The notes beneath the pieces are model-generated. The model worked only from the letters and a program-made list of their open reading frames with translations. It made no database searches and was not told the origin of the DNA. From Argyresthia goedartella (lineage: Eukaryota > Arthropoda > Insecta > Lepidoptera > Argyresthiidae), in contig OX463824.1 in assembly GCA_949825045.1 (NCBI GenBank), positions 24,288,501 through 24,352,500 on the forward strand: DNA of 64,000 nucleotides, in the 5' to 3' direction. The position numbers were made by a program, and so were the translations under genes. This document shows, piece after piece, positions 25,005 to 35,178 of the stretch (the first letter of the stretch is position 1; the number at the start of each line of letters is the position of its first letter).

Positions 25005-25190
25005 TAGTCGCGGACTAGTCCGCCTTGTAGTCGCCGACTAGTCCGCTTTGTAGTCACCGACTAGTCCGCTTTGTAGTCGGCGACAGTCCGCTTTGTAGTC
25101 ACCGACTAGTCCGCTTTGAAGTCGGCGACTAGTGAGCTTTGTAGTCGGCGACTAGTCGGCAGAAAACGCCGATTAGTCGGCCTGTTTTAA
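25005..25190. repeat. CGACTAGT minisatellite in the hAT subterminal region
   Basis: About seven degenerate copies of a roughly 24-bp unit (GACTAGTCCGCTTTGTAGTC with variable next bases CGC, ACC or GGC). The self-complementary core CGACTAGTCG also occurs at the opposite end of the element (about 26,253-26,262). The repeats are therefore probably amplified transposase-binding motifs. Confidence 0.75.
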
Positions 25191-25697
25191 TGAATGAATA
25201 ACATGAGCCGATTTTTTTTCTGTTTTATGTGCTTAACAAAATAGGGTACCTAATTTAGATGAAATTGAATCTTAAAAATATGTTATTAATTTTAATTTTA
25301 TAATCAGCCTTACTGTTTTCTCACTTTGTATTGTAGTGTAGGTGACATTATTACCAAAATTATATATTAATAAAAACCTTAAACTGAAAGATCAATTTAA
25401 ACGAAAATAAATTCTGAAAAGAGCTTTCACATCCCTGAATAATCAACAATTAAATAATTTAAAATACACTTTGTAGTATTAGCTAAATCAAAAAATGCGT
25501 TACATAATCTTTAATCAATTACATCAACCTCGACCTTGTTTATTTAACGCTGAACTTAGAATACCAATAATAGAAATAATTTCTGAAAAGAGTTGTCACA
25601 ATTCTGAATAAAGTATATCAGCAGTAAAATGTTATTCAGACTGTTTGTTACCTTATAATTACAATGAGAAATATTATATTCTTAATTATTATTTGTA

Positions 25698-25892
25698 CTA
25701 TTTGTTGTTGTCTTTAATAAGAGGCAAATTGTGGTGCAAATATGCAAAAGTTTCTGCCCTTGCTGGTAGCATTCGATTTTTTTTAGTTTCATAATTATGT
25801 ATATTTCCTGCTTCAGAGAATAGTCTCTCACTGTCCCAAAATGTCGCGCATCCCTTGGAACTGTTACATTGCCACCACTCAAAAGGGTCACA
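25698..25892 (-). pseudogene. hAT transposase C-terminal dimerisation domain remnant
   Basis: The minus-strand reading frame from about 25,892 to the stop at 25,698-25,700 contains CDPFEWWQCN, then FWDSERLFSEAGNIHNY, NRMLPARAE and LHHNLPLI. This is the conserved pattern of the hAT family C-terminal dimerisation region (P-x-x-WW, S-E-R-x-F-S-x-A-G, then a leucine-rich L-x-x-N). About 65 codons survive. The catalytic DDE residues and the BED zinc finger are not recognisable upstream. A longer minus-strand frame over the same bases (25,682-25,924) is out of phase and is not the real reading. Confidence 0.8.
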
Positions 25893-26295
25893 TAAAAGGT
25901 CTTGTTAACGTGAATGTCACCCAAACCTATGCCTAGCCTTTTTTGAAGACGACTACACGGAAAAAGAGGTTATCTCAGACGAAGACAATTTAATCTTGGT
26001 CAAGACAATTCCTGATTCCTATATCAGGAAAACAATATTGTCTTGGATAAAATAAAATATTGTTTCATTGTCTTCATTTGAGACGTTTGATTTTGACTGA
26101 AGAATACAACAAATAGAAATTTGTTTATAGAATGTGACCATGTAAGAATTTTGTACACTTTAGTTAAATAATGTCCGTTGTCTTAGTAACAAAACGATGG
26201 TTTTGAAGCAACGCTATATTATCTTGGGTGAAGCATTACTATTCTTGGCAGTCGACTAGTCGTCAATCGTCATAATCGGCATCTCTAATTTAAAC

Positions 26296-26636
26296 TACTA
26301 TATTCCAGTGTTACCACACGACAGGGCGTTCGTTCAGAATAATACTCAGTATTAAAACGTAATTTTGCCAAATCTCCGTTTTGCGCTACGTTCCCGGCAA
26401 ACCAGCTGCATCAAGTCCCGGTAAAGTGACGATTCGGTGAAACGGGTGTTTTAACACAAGCGTGAATTCGCCACGGGCTGGCACGTGTTCAAAGAGTCGA
26501 TAAGATCAGATGTTTTTTGATCCGAAATCCGGTTTAATGCAGTCTGGTAGGAGTTTCGTAATTTTTGCTTCTTGGGTTTTCAGTTCTGTGATTTAAATAA
26601 TCGGTCAGTGTGGTCGGACGCAAGAAGGGTTCCGTT
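26296..26636. other. No recognisable feature
   Basis: Unique-looking sequence between the hAT element and the next SINE. Nothing supported. Confidence 0.4.
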
Positions 26637-26889
26637 GACGACCCGAATGGCCGAGTCGGCAGTGTCCCTGCCTACAAAGCCAAGGGTCCCGGGTTCGAGT
26701 CCCGGTGGGGGCAAATATTTGTATGATGAGAGAACGGAGTTTGTACCCTAGTCATGGTTGTTTATCAATCTAAGTATAACATGTATCTATATAAGTATGT
26801 GTATCGTTGTCTAGTACCCAAGATACAGGGAATCCTAGTTTAGGGATAGATCAATGTGTGTAAATAGTGTCCAAGGTATTATTATTATT
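26637..26889 (+). mobile_element. tRNA-derived SINE, family 1, intact pol III boxes
   Basis: The tRNA-like head has an A box TGGCCGAGTCGG (26,648-26,659) and a B box GGTTCGAGTCC (26,692-26,702). The family body follows (CAAATATTTGTATGATGAG ... CTAGTACCCA ... TTAGGGATAG) and a (TTA)n tail. It cannot be a functional tRNA gene, because the 3' side runs into the SINE body and there is no proper acceptor pairing. It is the best-preserved family 1 head in the window. Confidence 0.85.
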
Positions 26890-26954
26890 CCGTAGCGACG
26901 TACAAGAAAACTTGACTAATAACTCTACCCATACTGTTTATAAGAAACAGTCCG

Positions 26955-27030
26955 CTGACCAGCAGAGGACGGACAGCAGAGGTTTTGTAATAGGCATTGG
27001 CCCCCTTCCGGTACGGTACCCTAAAAACAA
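26955..27030 (+). mobile_element. GACG repeat, 3' fragment
   Basis: GAGGACGGACAGCAGAGG, then TTTTGTAATAGG and CCGGTACGGTACCCTAAAAAC form a decayed version of the GACG repeat 3' end. The 5' part is missing. Confidence 0.6.
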
Positions 27031-27289
27031 AACATTTCGTCACGGACGTCTTTTCCCATGCGGTGTGGCAGTGGCACAATAAATATGCGTTTCAGATAAC
27101 TTGTCCATAGTGCACTGTCTATTCAACTTCTACTTTAAAATATTTATTTCAAAATGGCAGCGGAAAAGAAGCGGCACTGCAACTAGGCCTACTTTTATTG
27201 TCTATGGGCCTTACCAAAAAAAAAACTATTGTTCAACACTTGTTTAAAAACAAAAGGTTTAACGATTTGACGTTAGTTTTGAGGTTAAA

Positions 27290-30200
27290 TGCATAATTAT
27301 ACATTCTTGGTAAAAACTCATTTATTATCTGAATATTAATCATACCTCTGTGTCATTAATGTAATCATCTAACTAACCTATGGGTATAATATGCTTTATA
27401 ACTATAACATAATGTTTTTATCTACACACGTATCATAAACCCTCTTTACTGCATCCAAAAACCACATGTTACGACCAGCATAATTATACATTCTTGGTAA
27501 AAACTCATTTATTATCTGAATATTGATCATACCTCTGTGTCATTAATGTAATCATCTAACTAACCTATGGGTATAATATGCTTTATAACTATAACATAAT
27601 GTTTTTATCTACACACGTATCATAAACCCTCTTTACTGCATCCAAAAACCACACGTTACGACCAGCATAATCATACGTTCTTGGTAAAAACTCATTTATT
27701 ATCTGAATATTGATCATACCTCTGTGTCATTAATGTAATCATCTAACTAACCTATGGGTATAATATGCTTTATAACTATAACATAATGTTTTTATCTACA
27801 CACGTATCATAAACCCTCTTTACTGCTTCCAAAAACCACACGTTACGACCAGCATAATTATACATTCTTGGTAAAAACTCATTTATTATCTGAATATTGA
27901 TCATACCTCTGTGTCATTAATGTAATCATCTAACTAACCTATGGGTATAATATGCTTTATAACTATAACATAATGTTTTTATCTACACACGTATCATAAA
28001 CCCTCTTTACTGCTTCCAAAAACCACACGTTACGACCAGCATAATTATACATTCTTGGTAAAAACTCATTTATTATCTGAATATTGATCATACCTCTGTG
28101 TCATTAATGTAATCATCTAACTAACCTATGGGTATAATATGCTTTATAACTATAACATAATGTTTTTATCTACACACGTATCATAAACCCTCTTTACTGC
28201 ATCCAAAAACCACATGTTACGACCAGCATAATTATACATTCTTGGTAAAAACTCATTTATTATCTGAATATTGATCATACCTCTGTGTCATTAATGTAAT
28301 CATCTAACTAACCTATGGGTATAATATGCTTTATAACTATAACATAATGTTTTTATCTACACACGTATCATAAACCCTCTTTACTGCATCCAAAAACCAC
28401 ACGTTACGACCAGCATAATTATACATTCTTGGTAAAAACTCATTTATTATCTGAATATTGATCATACCTCTGTGTCATTAATGTAATCATCTAGCTAACC
28501 TATGGGTATAATATGCTTTATAACTATAACATAATGTTTTTATCTACACACGTATCATAAACCCTCTTTACTGCTTCCAAAAACCACACGTTACGACCAG
28601 CATAATTATACATTCTTGGTAAAAACTCATTTATTATCTGAATATTGATCATACCTCTGTGTCATTAATGTAATCATCTAACTAACCTATGGGTATAATA
28701 TGCTTTATAACTATAACATAATGTTTTTATCTACACACGTATCATAAACCCTCTTTACTGCTTCCAAAAACCACACGTTACGACCAGCATAATTATAAAT
28801 TCTTGGTAAAAACTCATTTATTATCTGAATATTGATCATACCTCTGTGTCATTAATGTAATCATCTTACTAACCTATGGGTATAATATGCTTTATAACTA
28901 TAACATAATGTTTTATATCTACACACGTATCATAAACCCTCTTTACTGCTTCCAAAAACCACACGTTACGACCAGCATAATTATACATTCTTGGTAAAAA
29001 CTCATTTATTATCTGAATATTGATCATACCTCTGTGTCATTAATGTAATCATCTAACTAACCTATGGGTATAATATGCTTTATAACTATAACATAATGTT
29101 TTTATCTACACACGTATCATAAACCCTCTTTACTGCTTCCAAAAACCACACGTTACGACCAGCATAATTATACATTCTTGGTAAAAACTCATTTATTATC
29201 TGAATATTGATCATACCTCTGTGTCATTAATGTAATCATCTACCTAACCTATGGGTATAATATGCTTTATAACTATAACATAATGTTTTTATCTACACAC
29301 GTATCATAAACCCTCTTTACTGCTTCCAAAAACCACACGTTACGACCAGCATAATTATACATTCTTGGTAAAAACTCATTTATTATCTGAATATTGATCA
29401 TACCTCTGTGTCATTAATGTAATCATCTAACTAACCTATGGGTATAATATGCTTTATAACTATAACATAATGTTTTTATCTACACACGTATCATAAACCC
29501 TCTTTACTGCTTCCAAAAACCACACGTTACGACCAGCATAATTATACATTCTTGGTAAAAACTCATTTATTATCTGAATATTGATCATACCTCTGTGTCA
29601 TTAATGTAATCATCTAACTAACCTATGGGTATAATATGCTTTATAACTATAACATAATGTTTTTATCTACACACGTATCATAAACCCTCTTTACTGCTTC
29701 CAAAAACCACACGTTACGACCAGCATAATTGTACATTCTTGGTAAAAACTCATTTATTATCTGAATATTGATGTGTCATTAATGTAATCATCTAACTAAC
29801 CTATGGGTCTAATATGCTTTATAACTATAACATAATGTTTTTATCTACACACGTATCATAAACCCTCTTTACTGCATCCAAAAACCACACGTTACGACCA
29901 GCATAATTATACATTCTTGGTAAAAACTCATTTATTATCTGAATATTGATCATACCTCTGTGTCATTAATGTAATCATCTAACTAACCTATGGGTATAAT
30001 ATGCTTTATAACTATAACATAATGTTTTTATCTACACACGTATCATAAACCCTCTTTACTGCATCCAAAAACCACACGTTACGACCAGCATAATTATACA
30101 TTCTTGGTAAAAACTCATTTATTATCTGAATATTGATCATACCTCTGTGTCATTAATGTAATCATCTAACTAACCTATGGGTATAATATGCTTTATAACT

Positions 30201-31294
30201 ATAACATAATGTTTTTATCTACACACGTATCATAAACCCTCTTTACTGCTTCCAAAAACCACACGTTACGACCAGCATAATTATACATTCTTGGTAAAAA
30301 CTCATTTATTATCTGAATATTGATCATACCTCTGTGTCATTAATGTAATCATCTAACTAACCTATGGGTATAATATGCTTTATAACTATAACATAATGTT
30401 TTTATCTACACACGTATCATAAACCCTCTTTACTGCTTCCAAAAACCACACGTTACGACCAGCATAATTATACATTCTTGGTAAAAACTCATTTATTATC
30501 TGAATATTGATCATACCTCTGTGTCATTAATGTAATCATCTAACTAACCTATGGGTATAATATGCTTTATAACTATAACATAATGTTTTTACCTACACAC
30601 GTATCATAAACCCTCTTTACTGCTTCCAAAAACCACACGTTACGACCAGCATAATTATACATTCTTGGTAAAAACTCATTTATTATCTGAATATTGATCA
30701 TACCTCTGTGTCATTAATGTAATCATCTAACTAACCTATGGGTATAATATGCTTTATAACTATAACATAATGTTTTTATCTACACACGTATCATAAACCC
30801 TCTTTACTGCATCCAAAAACCACACGTTACGACCAGCATAATTATACATTCTTGGTAAAAACTCATTTATTATCGGAATATTGATCATACCTCTGTGTCA
30901 TTAATGTAATCATCTAACTAACCTATGGGTATAATATGCTTTATAACTATAACATAATGTTTTTATCTACACACGTATCATAAACCCTCTTTACTGCTTC
31001 CAAAAACCACACGTTACGACCAGCATAATTATACATTCTTGGTAAAAACTCATTTATTATCTGAATATTGATCATACCTCTGTGTCATTAATGTAATCAT
31101 CTAACTAACCTATGGGTATAATATGCTTTATAACTATAACATAATGTTTTTATCTACACACGTATCATAAACCCTCTTTACTGCTTCCAAAAACCACACG
31201 TTACGACCAGCATAATTATACATTCTTGGTAAAAACTCATTTATTATCTGAATATTGATCATACCTCTGTGTCATTAATGTAATCATCTAACTT
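27290..31294. repeat. 187-bp satellite array, left block (about 21 units)
   Basis: Head-to-tail copies of a 187-bp unit. For example, the phrase ACATTCTTGG recurs at 27,301, 27,488 and every 187 bp after that. Units are almost identical. Rare variants include a 9-bp deletion (near 29,772), GCATCC versus GCTTCC, and CACATG versus CACACG. About 116 bp of each unit matches the right end of family F MITEs (TTTTATCTACACACGTATC to GAATATTGATCAT). The other 71 bp (ACCTCTGTGTCATTAATG to ATAACATAATG) is absent from the other MITE copies. The array starts mid-unit at its left edge. No open frame spans a unit, so coding is unlikely. Confidence 0.95.
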
Positions 31295-32072
31295 GGTCCA
31301 CCAACCTGCTGCGACCCACCAATCCACCGAAACAGAGCCAGACACATTAAAATCCCAGAAATATCAGCTGCCCTATGCGGAGAAAATTAAAACTAAAATG
31401 ACTTCACGGCGGCGTAAGGTGATTATTTTAGCTGATCAACAGGGAAGACACCTACAAAAGGCCTTACAACAGTTACTTGGACAGGATTTCCTTGTTACCT
31501 GTTTTGTTAAACCGCAAGCAAAGCTTACGAACATTATTGACGCAGATAAATATGAAATATCGACACTGACCATGGATGACTTTGTAGTGCTGCTGTCAGG
31601 GACGAATGATCATAACCCCTGTGAGTTCCAATTCGAACTTAGGGCCTGGTTGCAAAAAGTACAGAACACAAATATAATCATTCCAAAAGTTACTCATAGT
31701 CACTACTTAAACGAAAAGAAGTTAAATTATGAAATCAAATTCATCGCGAGTGCATTTAAAAACTGTACATTTGTTGATCTGCCACTGAAGAATAATGCGC
31801 ATATACTTAGGTCAGTATTTCTGTCTCAATCACTCCTCAGGGAAATGCTGCGCATAGACTATAAAATAAAGTTTGATGCGCATATTTACGCAGCAAAGCA
31901 AGGCCGGATTGAGTCAAGAAAGAGCGAAGATAAATGTACTCAAACTCAAACTGACTCTACATATTATATACAAAAAGAAAGCTGTGTGACAAACCCTCAA
32001 CAAAACAGTGATGATAATTGCAATACTAATGGAAACGAAAAGTGTAACAATACTGATTTTTTTCGTGAATAA
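31293..32072 (+). pseudogene. ORF1 protein, N-terminally truncated, esterase-like
   Basis: About 259 codons stay open from the satellite junction to the stop at 32,070. The first ATG in frame is at 31,398. From about residue 44 the segment VIILADQQGRHL aligns with the first block of SGNH/GDSL-type esterases, and SGTNDHN (about residue 102) with the G-x-N-D block. CR1-type ORF1 proteins often carry such a domain. The usual nucleophile position appears as Gln (ADQQG instead of a GDS-like motif), so catalysis is doubtful. The missing N-terminus would normally hold a zinc-finger or coiled-coil region. The end overlaps the upstream part of the ORF2 frame by 65 bases in a different phase. Confidence 0.75.
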
Positions 32073-33936
32073 TGTTATACATTTATTCCATCAAAATATT
32101 GATGGACTTATAAGTAAATCTGACATGTTATCCATTTACCTAGAGGAACTTAGAAATAGCGGAACTTCAGTAGATGTCATAGGCATAACAGAACATAACA
32201 TGTTAAAAACTGATGTAAATGCACTTAATGTTGTAAATTATACACTGGCTACCTATTCAGCCAGAAGTACAAGGAGTGGTGGTACAGCTCTAATTGTAAA
32301 AAATGGACTGAAATTTCAGAATATTGACATAGCTGACTGTAATATTACAAATGCAATAGAGTGCTGTGGTATAATACTTACAGAGCATAATTTAAATGTG
32401 ATATGTATATATAGGAAATGTAAATATGATGTAGAGTCTTACGATAAATTCTTCGAAAACTTAGATAGGCTATTGTCAAAACTTTGCCGTGGTAGACGTA
32501 AGACTATAATATGTGGAGATTTTAACATAGATCGTCTTCGTCAAGATAAGAATGCAGCACATTTTGAAGAATTACTATTAAATTACAACATGAGACTAAC
32601 ATTCAACGAACCCACACGTCTGAGTAGTGGGACTTGTCTTGACAATTTTATTCAAAACATTAGAGGATGCAAAGGCCGAATAATAGAGTTAGCGCTCTCG
32701 GATCATACTGGACAGTTATTGGAATGCCCGGTGAGAAAATACTGTACGCTTGAATATTGGTTTGTGGAAAAAAGAGATTTCCATAAAGATAACCTGGACA
32801 AATTTAAAGAGTGTCTATCAAATCTGAGTTTCTCTGAGACTTTAACAAGCTCTGATGCCAACGTTGCATATAATGAATTCCATGATATATTTGTGCTTAT
32901 GTATGACCTGTGCTTTCCAGCAATCAAAATAAGATGCTCTAGCAACGCGCGACCTCGGTGGATCTCTAAGGGCATACGAGTATGTTCAAAAAGAAAAAGG
33001 GAGCTATTATGGACATACAGACGTGCTCCAAACGATATCAATAAATATAACTTCAAAACCTATACTAAAAGACTTAAGAAAATAATAAAACTGACACAAA
33101 AATCCCAAAACGATTATTATATACAATCCTCAAACAATAAATGTAAAGCTACCTGGAAAATTATAAATAATAACTTTAATAATAAAAACAATGCACCAAA
33201 AGAAAGTATCAAACAAATAAAATTCAATAATTGTGTAATTACTGATCCTATGGAAATAGCCCAAGCTTTTAATAATTTTTACATAGATCAAGTAGAGCAA
33301 CACCAAAAGGTTGAGGTGACTAGCAGCAGATCAAAACTGCCTTGCTTTCCTAAATCTCTATTCTTTAATCCCACCTCACCTATTGAAGTATATCAAATAA
33401 TAAAAGGACTGAAAAATACAAATAGTACGGGGTATGACCACATATGTACAAGCGTGATAAAGCATGTAGCGTTGATCATAGCTCCAATATTAAGTCACGT
33501 CATAAACCTGTGCATAGAACAAGGAGTGTTCCCTGAAAAGCTCAAAACAACAATTATCAAGCCAATGTTTAAAAAAGATGACAGAGAAAATATGTCCTTC
33601 TATAGACCAGTTGCACTTATTCCTGTATTCTCCAAAGTAGTCGAAAAAGTAATTTATAATGCTATAAACGCCTTTTTTGAAAGAAACAATTTATTTAGAA
33701 GAGAACAAAAAGGGTTTCGAAAAAATAAAACAATAGATCAAGCTATTTATGATTTCCTCTTTCGCGTAGTCACCAGCCTAGATAATAAAAATCCTGTATC
33801 AGCATTGTACATGGACATGACCAAAGCGTTTGATTATGTCGATCATTCCATCTTGATAAATAAACTCTACATGTATGGCGTCGAGGTAATGTGCTTAATC
33901 TTATTAAATGCTATCTGTGCAACCGGCAACAACTGA
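32008..33936 (+). pseudogene. ORF2 first part: AP endonuclease and RT fingers/palm (frameshifted)
   Basis: The frame gives an apurinic-like endonuclease with HQNIDGL (about residues 28-34), GITEHN with the metal-binding Glu (about 60), GGTALIVK, CGDFNID (about 169) and LSDHTGQ (about 230), so all catalytic blocks are visible. RT follows: KTTIIKPMFKKDD (about 513), YRPVALIPVFSKVVEKVI and motif A, YMDMTKAFDYVDH (about 601). A one-base loss near 33,882 (just after MYGV) moves the frame. The continuation is the ORF starting at 33,891, and the last 15 or so codons here are out-of-phase readthrough. The true start is uncertain. The first ATG (32,008) lies inside ORF1, and the endonuclease needs only residues from about 25 onward. 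Confidence 0.88.
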
Positions 33937-34916
33937 CTCAAATGTCCAGAATAGACAAAGCAAGTAAGACAGAACATCATTATTTTTCAGATTCAAGGAC
34001 AGTACAATATGGGGGACCACAAGGTAGCGTTTTGGGACCACTTTTATTTATTATTTATATAAACGATTTACCTGACGCGGTTAGTTTCCCAATTGTCATG
34101 TTTGCTGATGACAGTACAATGATAGCAGAAGGCCAGAATATTAATATTAATTCCTATGAATCTGACATAAATAATTCCCTAGAAAATATTATTGAATGGC
34201 TCGGACAAAATAATCTTATAATAAATTTGAATAAAACTAATATAATGACATTTAAAAACAATTACAATAATATAACAAATAAAATTGACATCCACTATGG
34301 TACAAAAATAATTGAGGAAATTAATGACACAAAATTTTTAGGATTAACGATCGACTCCCACTTGACATGGAAAACACACATTGACAATGTCTGCACAAAG
34401 TTGAGCCAATTTTCATATGCTCTGTTTATGCTCGCTAAGGTAGTTGGAGTCACTGCCTTGCTATCAACATATCATGCTTATGTGGCTTCGACTCTCAAAT
34501 ACGGCGTTATATTCTGGGGCAACTCAACGGATAAAGACAGAGCTTTTAAAGCACAAAAGAGATGTATAAGGGCGATATGTCACTTGAAACAAATAGAAAC
34601 ATGTCAGCCACATTTCAAAAGATTAAGAATATTAACTCTACCATCGTTATATATTTACGAAATGGCTGTTTATATAAGAAATAATTGGGATCATTTTAAT
34701 AAAATAAAGTCGAAAAGAAACATTAAGTTCAGCATCACGCGGCACTCTACCGCACTATTTCAAAAAAATGTGTTTGGGATGATACCAAAAATTTATAATA
34801 CTATACCTAAATGTATCAGAGAAATAGAATCCTTTAATTTATTTAAATCAAAGCTTAAAGAACATTTGCTTAATAAAGCCTACTATAGCGTACAAGATTT
34901 CCTCAACGGTGACTGA
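33884..34916 (+). pseudogene. ORF2 second part: RT motifs B and C, thumb and C-terminus
   Basis: It continues the RT in the shifted frame, with no ATG of its own (the first in-frame codon after the break that can be read as a start is GTG at 33,891). GGPQGSVLGPLLFIIYIND is motif B, FADDSTM (34,101) is motif C with the catalytic Asp pair, and NLNKTNIMTF and LGLTIDSHLTW are motifs D/E. The C-terminal region with KAQKRCIRAIC and FNLFKSKLKEHLL ends at 34,914-34,916. All catalytic residues are kept, so the copy was probably inactivated recently by the frameshift and the 5' truncation. Confidence 0.88.
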
Positions 34917-35178
34917 AAGATTGTTTCAAGAGTGATTGTTTAGTGTATGTTTTAAGAATCTATGTAATTTTCAGTATTGACTATTCAAACGGACATATGT
35001 AATGTAATGTAACTTTTATTTAATCTAATCTAAATTTAATTTAATTTAATTTAATTTAAATTAATATTTGTACACCTTTAAGGTAGAATGTGGCAAGAAC
35101 AATATTTATTTAACAACCCTGTAACCCACATTTACAAATAAAATATCTTTATCTTTATCTTTATCTTTATCTTTATCT
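34917..35178 (+). mobile_element. 3' UTR and (TATCTT)n tail of the retrotransposon
   Basis: AT-rich UTR with a TTTAATTTAATTTAATTT stretch (about 35,035-35,060), AATAAA (about 35,138) and six TATCTT repeats up to the junction. The short repeat replaces poly(A), which is typical of CR1/L2-like target-primed insertion. Confidence 0.8.

Larger units (their letters stand above)
24983..26287 (-). mobile_element. hAT-type DNA transposon, decayed, with 8-bp target duplication
   Basis: The ends TAGAGATGTGCC (24,983) and GGCATCTCTA (ending 26,287) are inverted repeats of hAT type. The flanks ATTTCAAC (24,975-24,982) and ATTTAAAC (26,288-26,295) are an 8-bp target duplication matching at 7 of 8 bases, as expected for hAT. 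A minus-strand remnant of the transposase C-terminus is present (25,698-25,892). The rest is AT-rich and decayed, and includes a duplicated segment (near 25,410 and 25,580). One subterminal region has been expanded into a CGACTAGT minisatellite. It is about 1.3 kb, so most of the transposase has been deleted and it cannot move by itself. Confidence 0.85.
31295..35178 (+). mobile_element. CR1-group non-LTR retrotransposon, 5'-truncated, inserted in the satellite
   Basis: About 3.9 kb: part of ORF1, an endonuclease-RT ORF2 broken by one frameshift, a 3' UTR, AATAAA and a (TATCTT)n tail of about six repeats (35,143-35,178). The satellite is interrupted in exact phase: the left side stops at ATCTAACT and the right side resumes at ACTAACC. 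The shared ACT suggests a 3-bp target duplication. There is no 5' UTR and no ORF1 start, because the element begins in open frame at the junction. A microsatellite tail rather than poly(A), and an esterase-like ORF1, fit the CR1/L2/Daphne group better than jockey. Clade placement is inferred. Confidence 0.9.

Noticed and set aside
25682..25924. 80-codon minus-strand protein with its own ATG
   Set aside because: It is out of phase with the real hAT transposase remnant on the same strand, which matches the known dimerisation motif.
26637..26713. Functional tRNA gene
   Set aside because: It has A and B boxes but continues into a SINE body found at two other loci and lacks a proper acceptor stem, so it is a SINE head.
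32072..32074. TAATG stop-start overlap as the ORF2 start
   Set aside because: The ATG that overlaps the ORF1 stop is not in the ORF2 reading frame.
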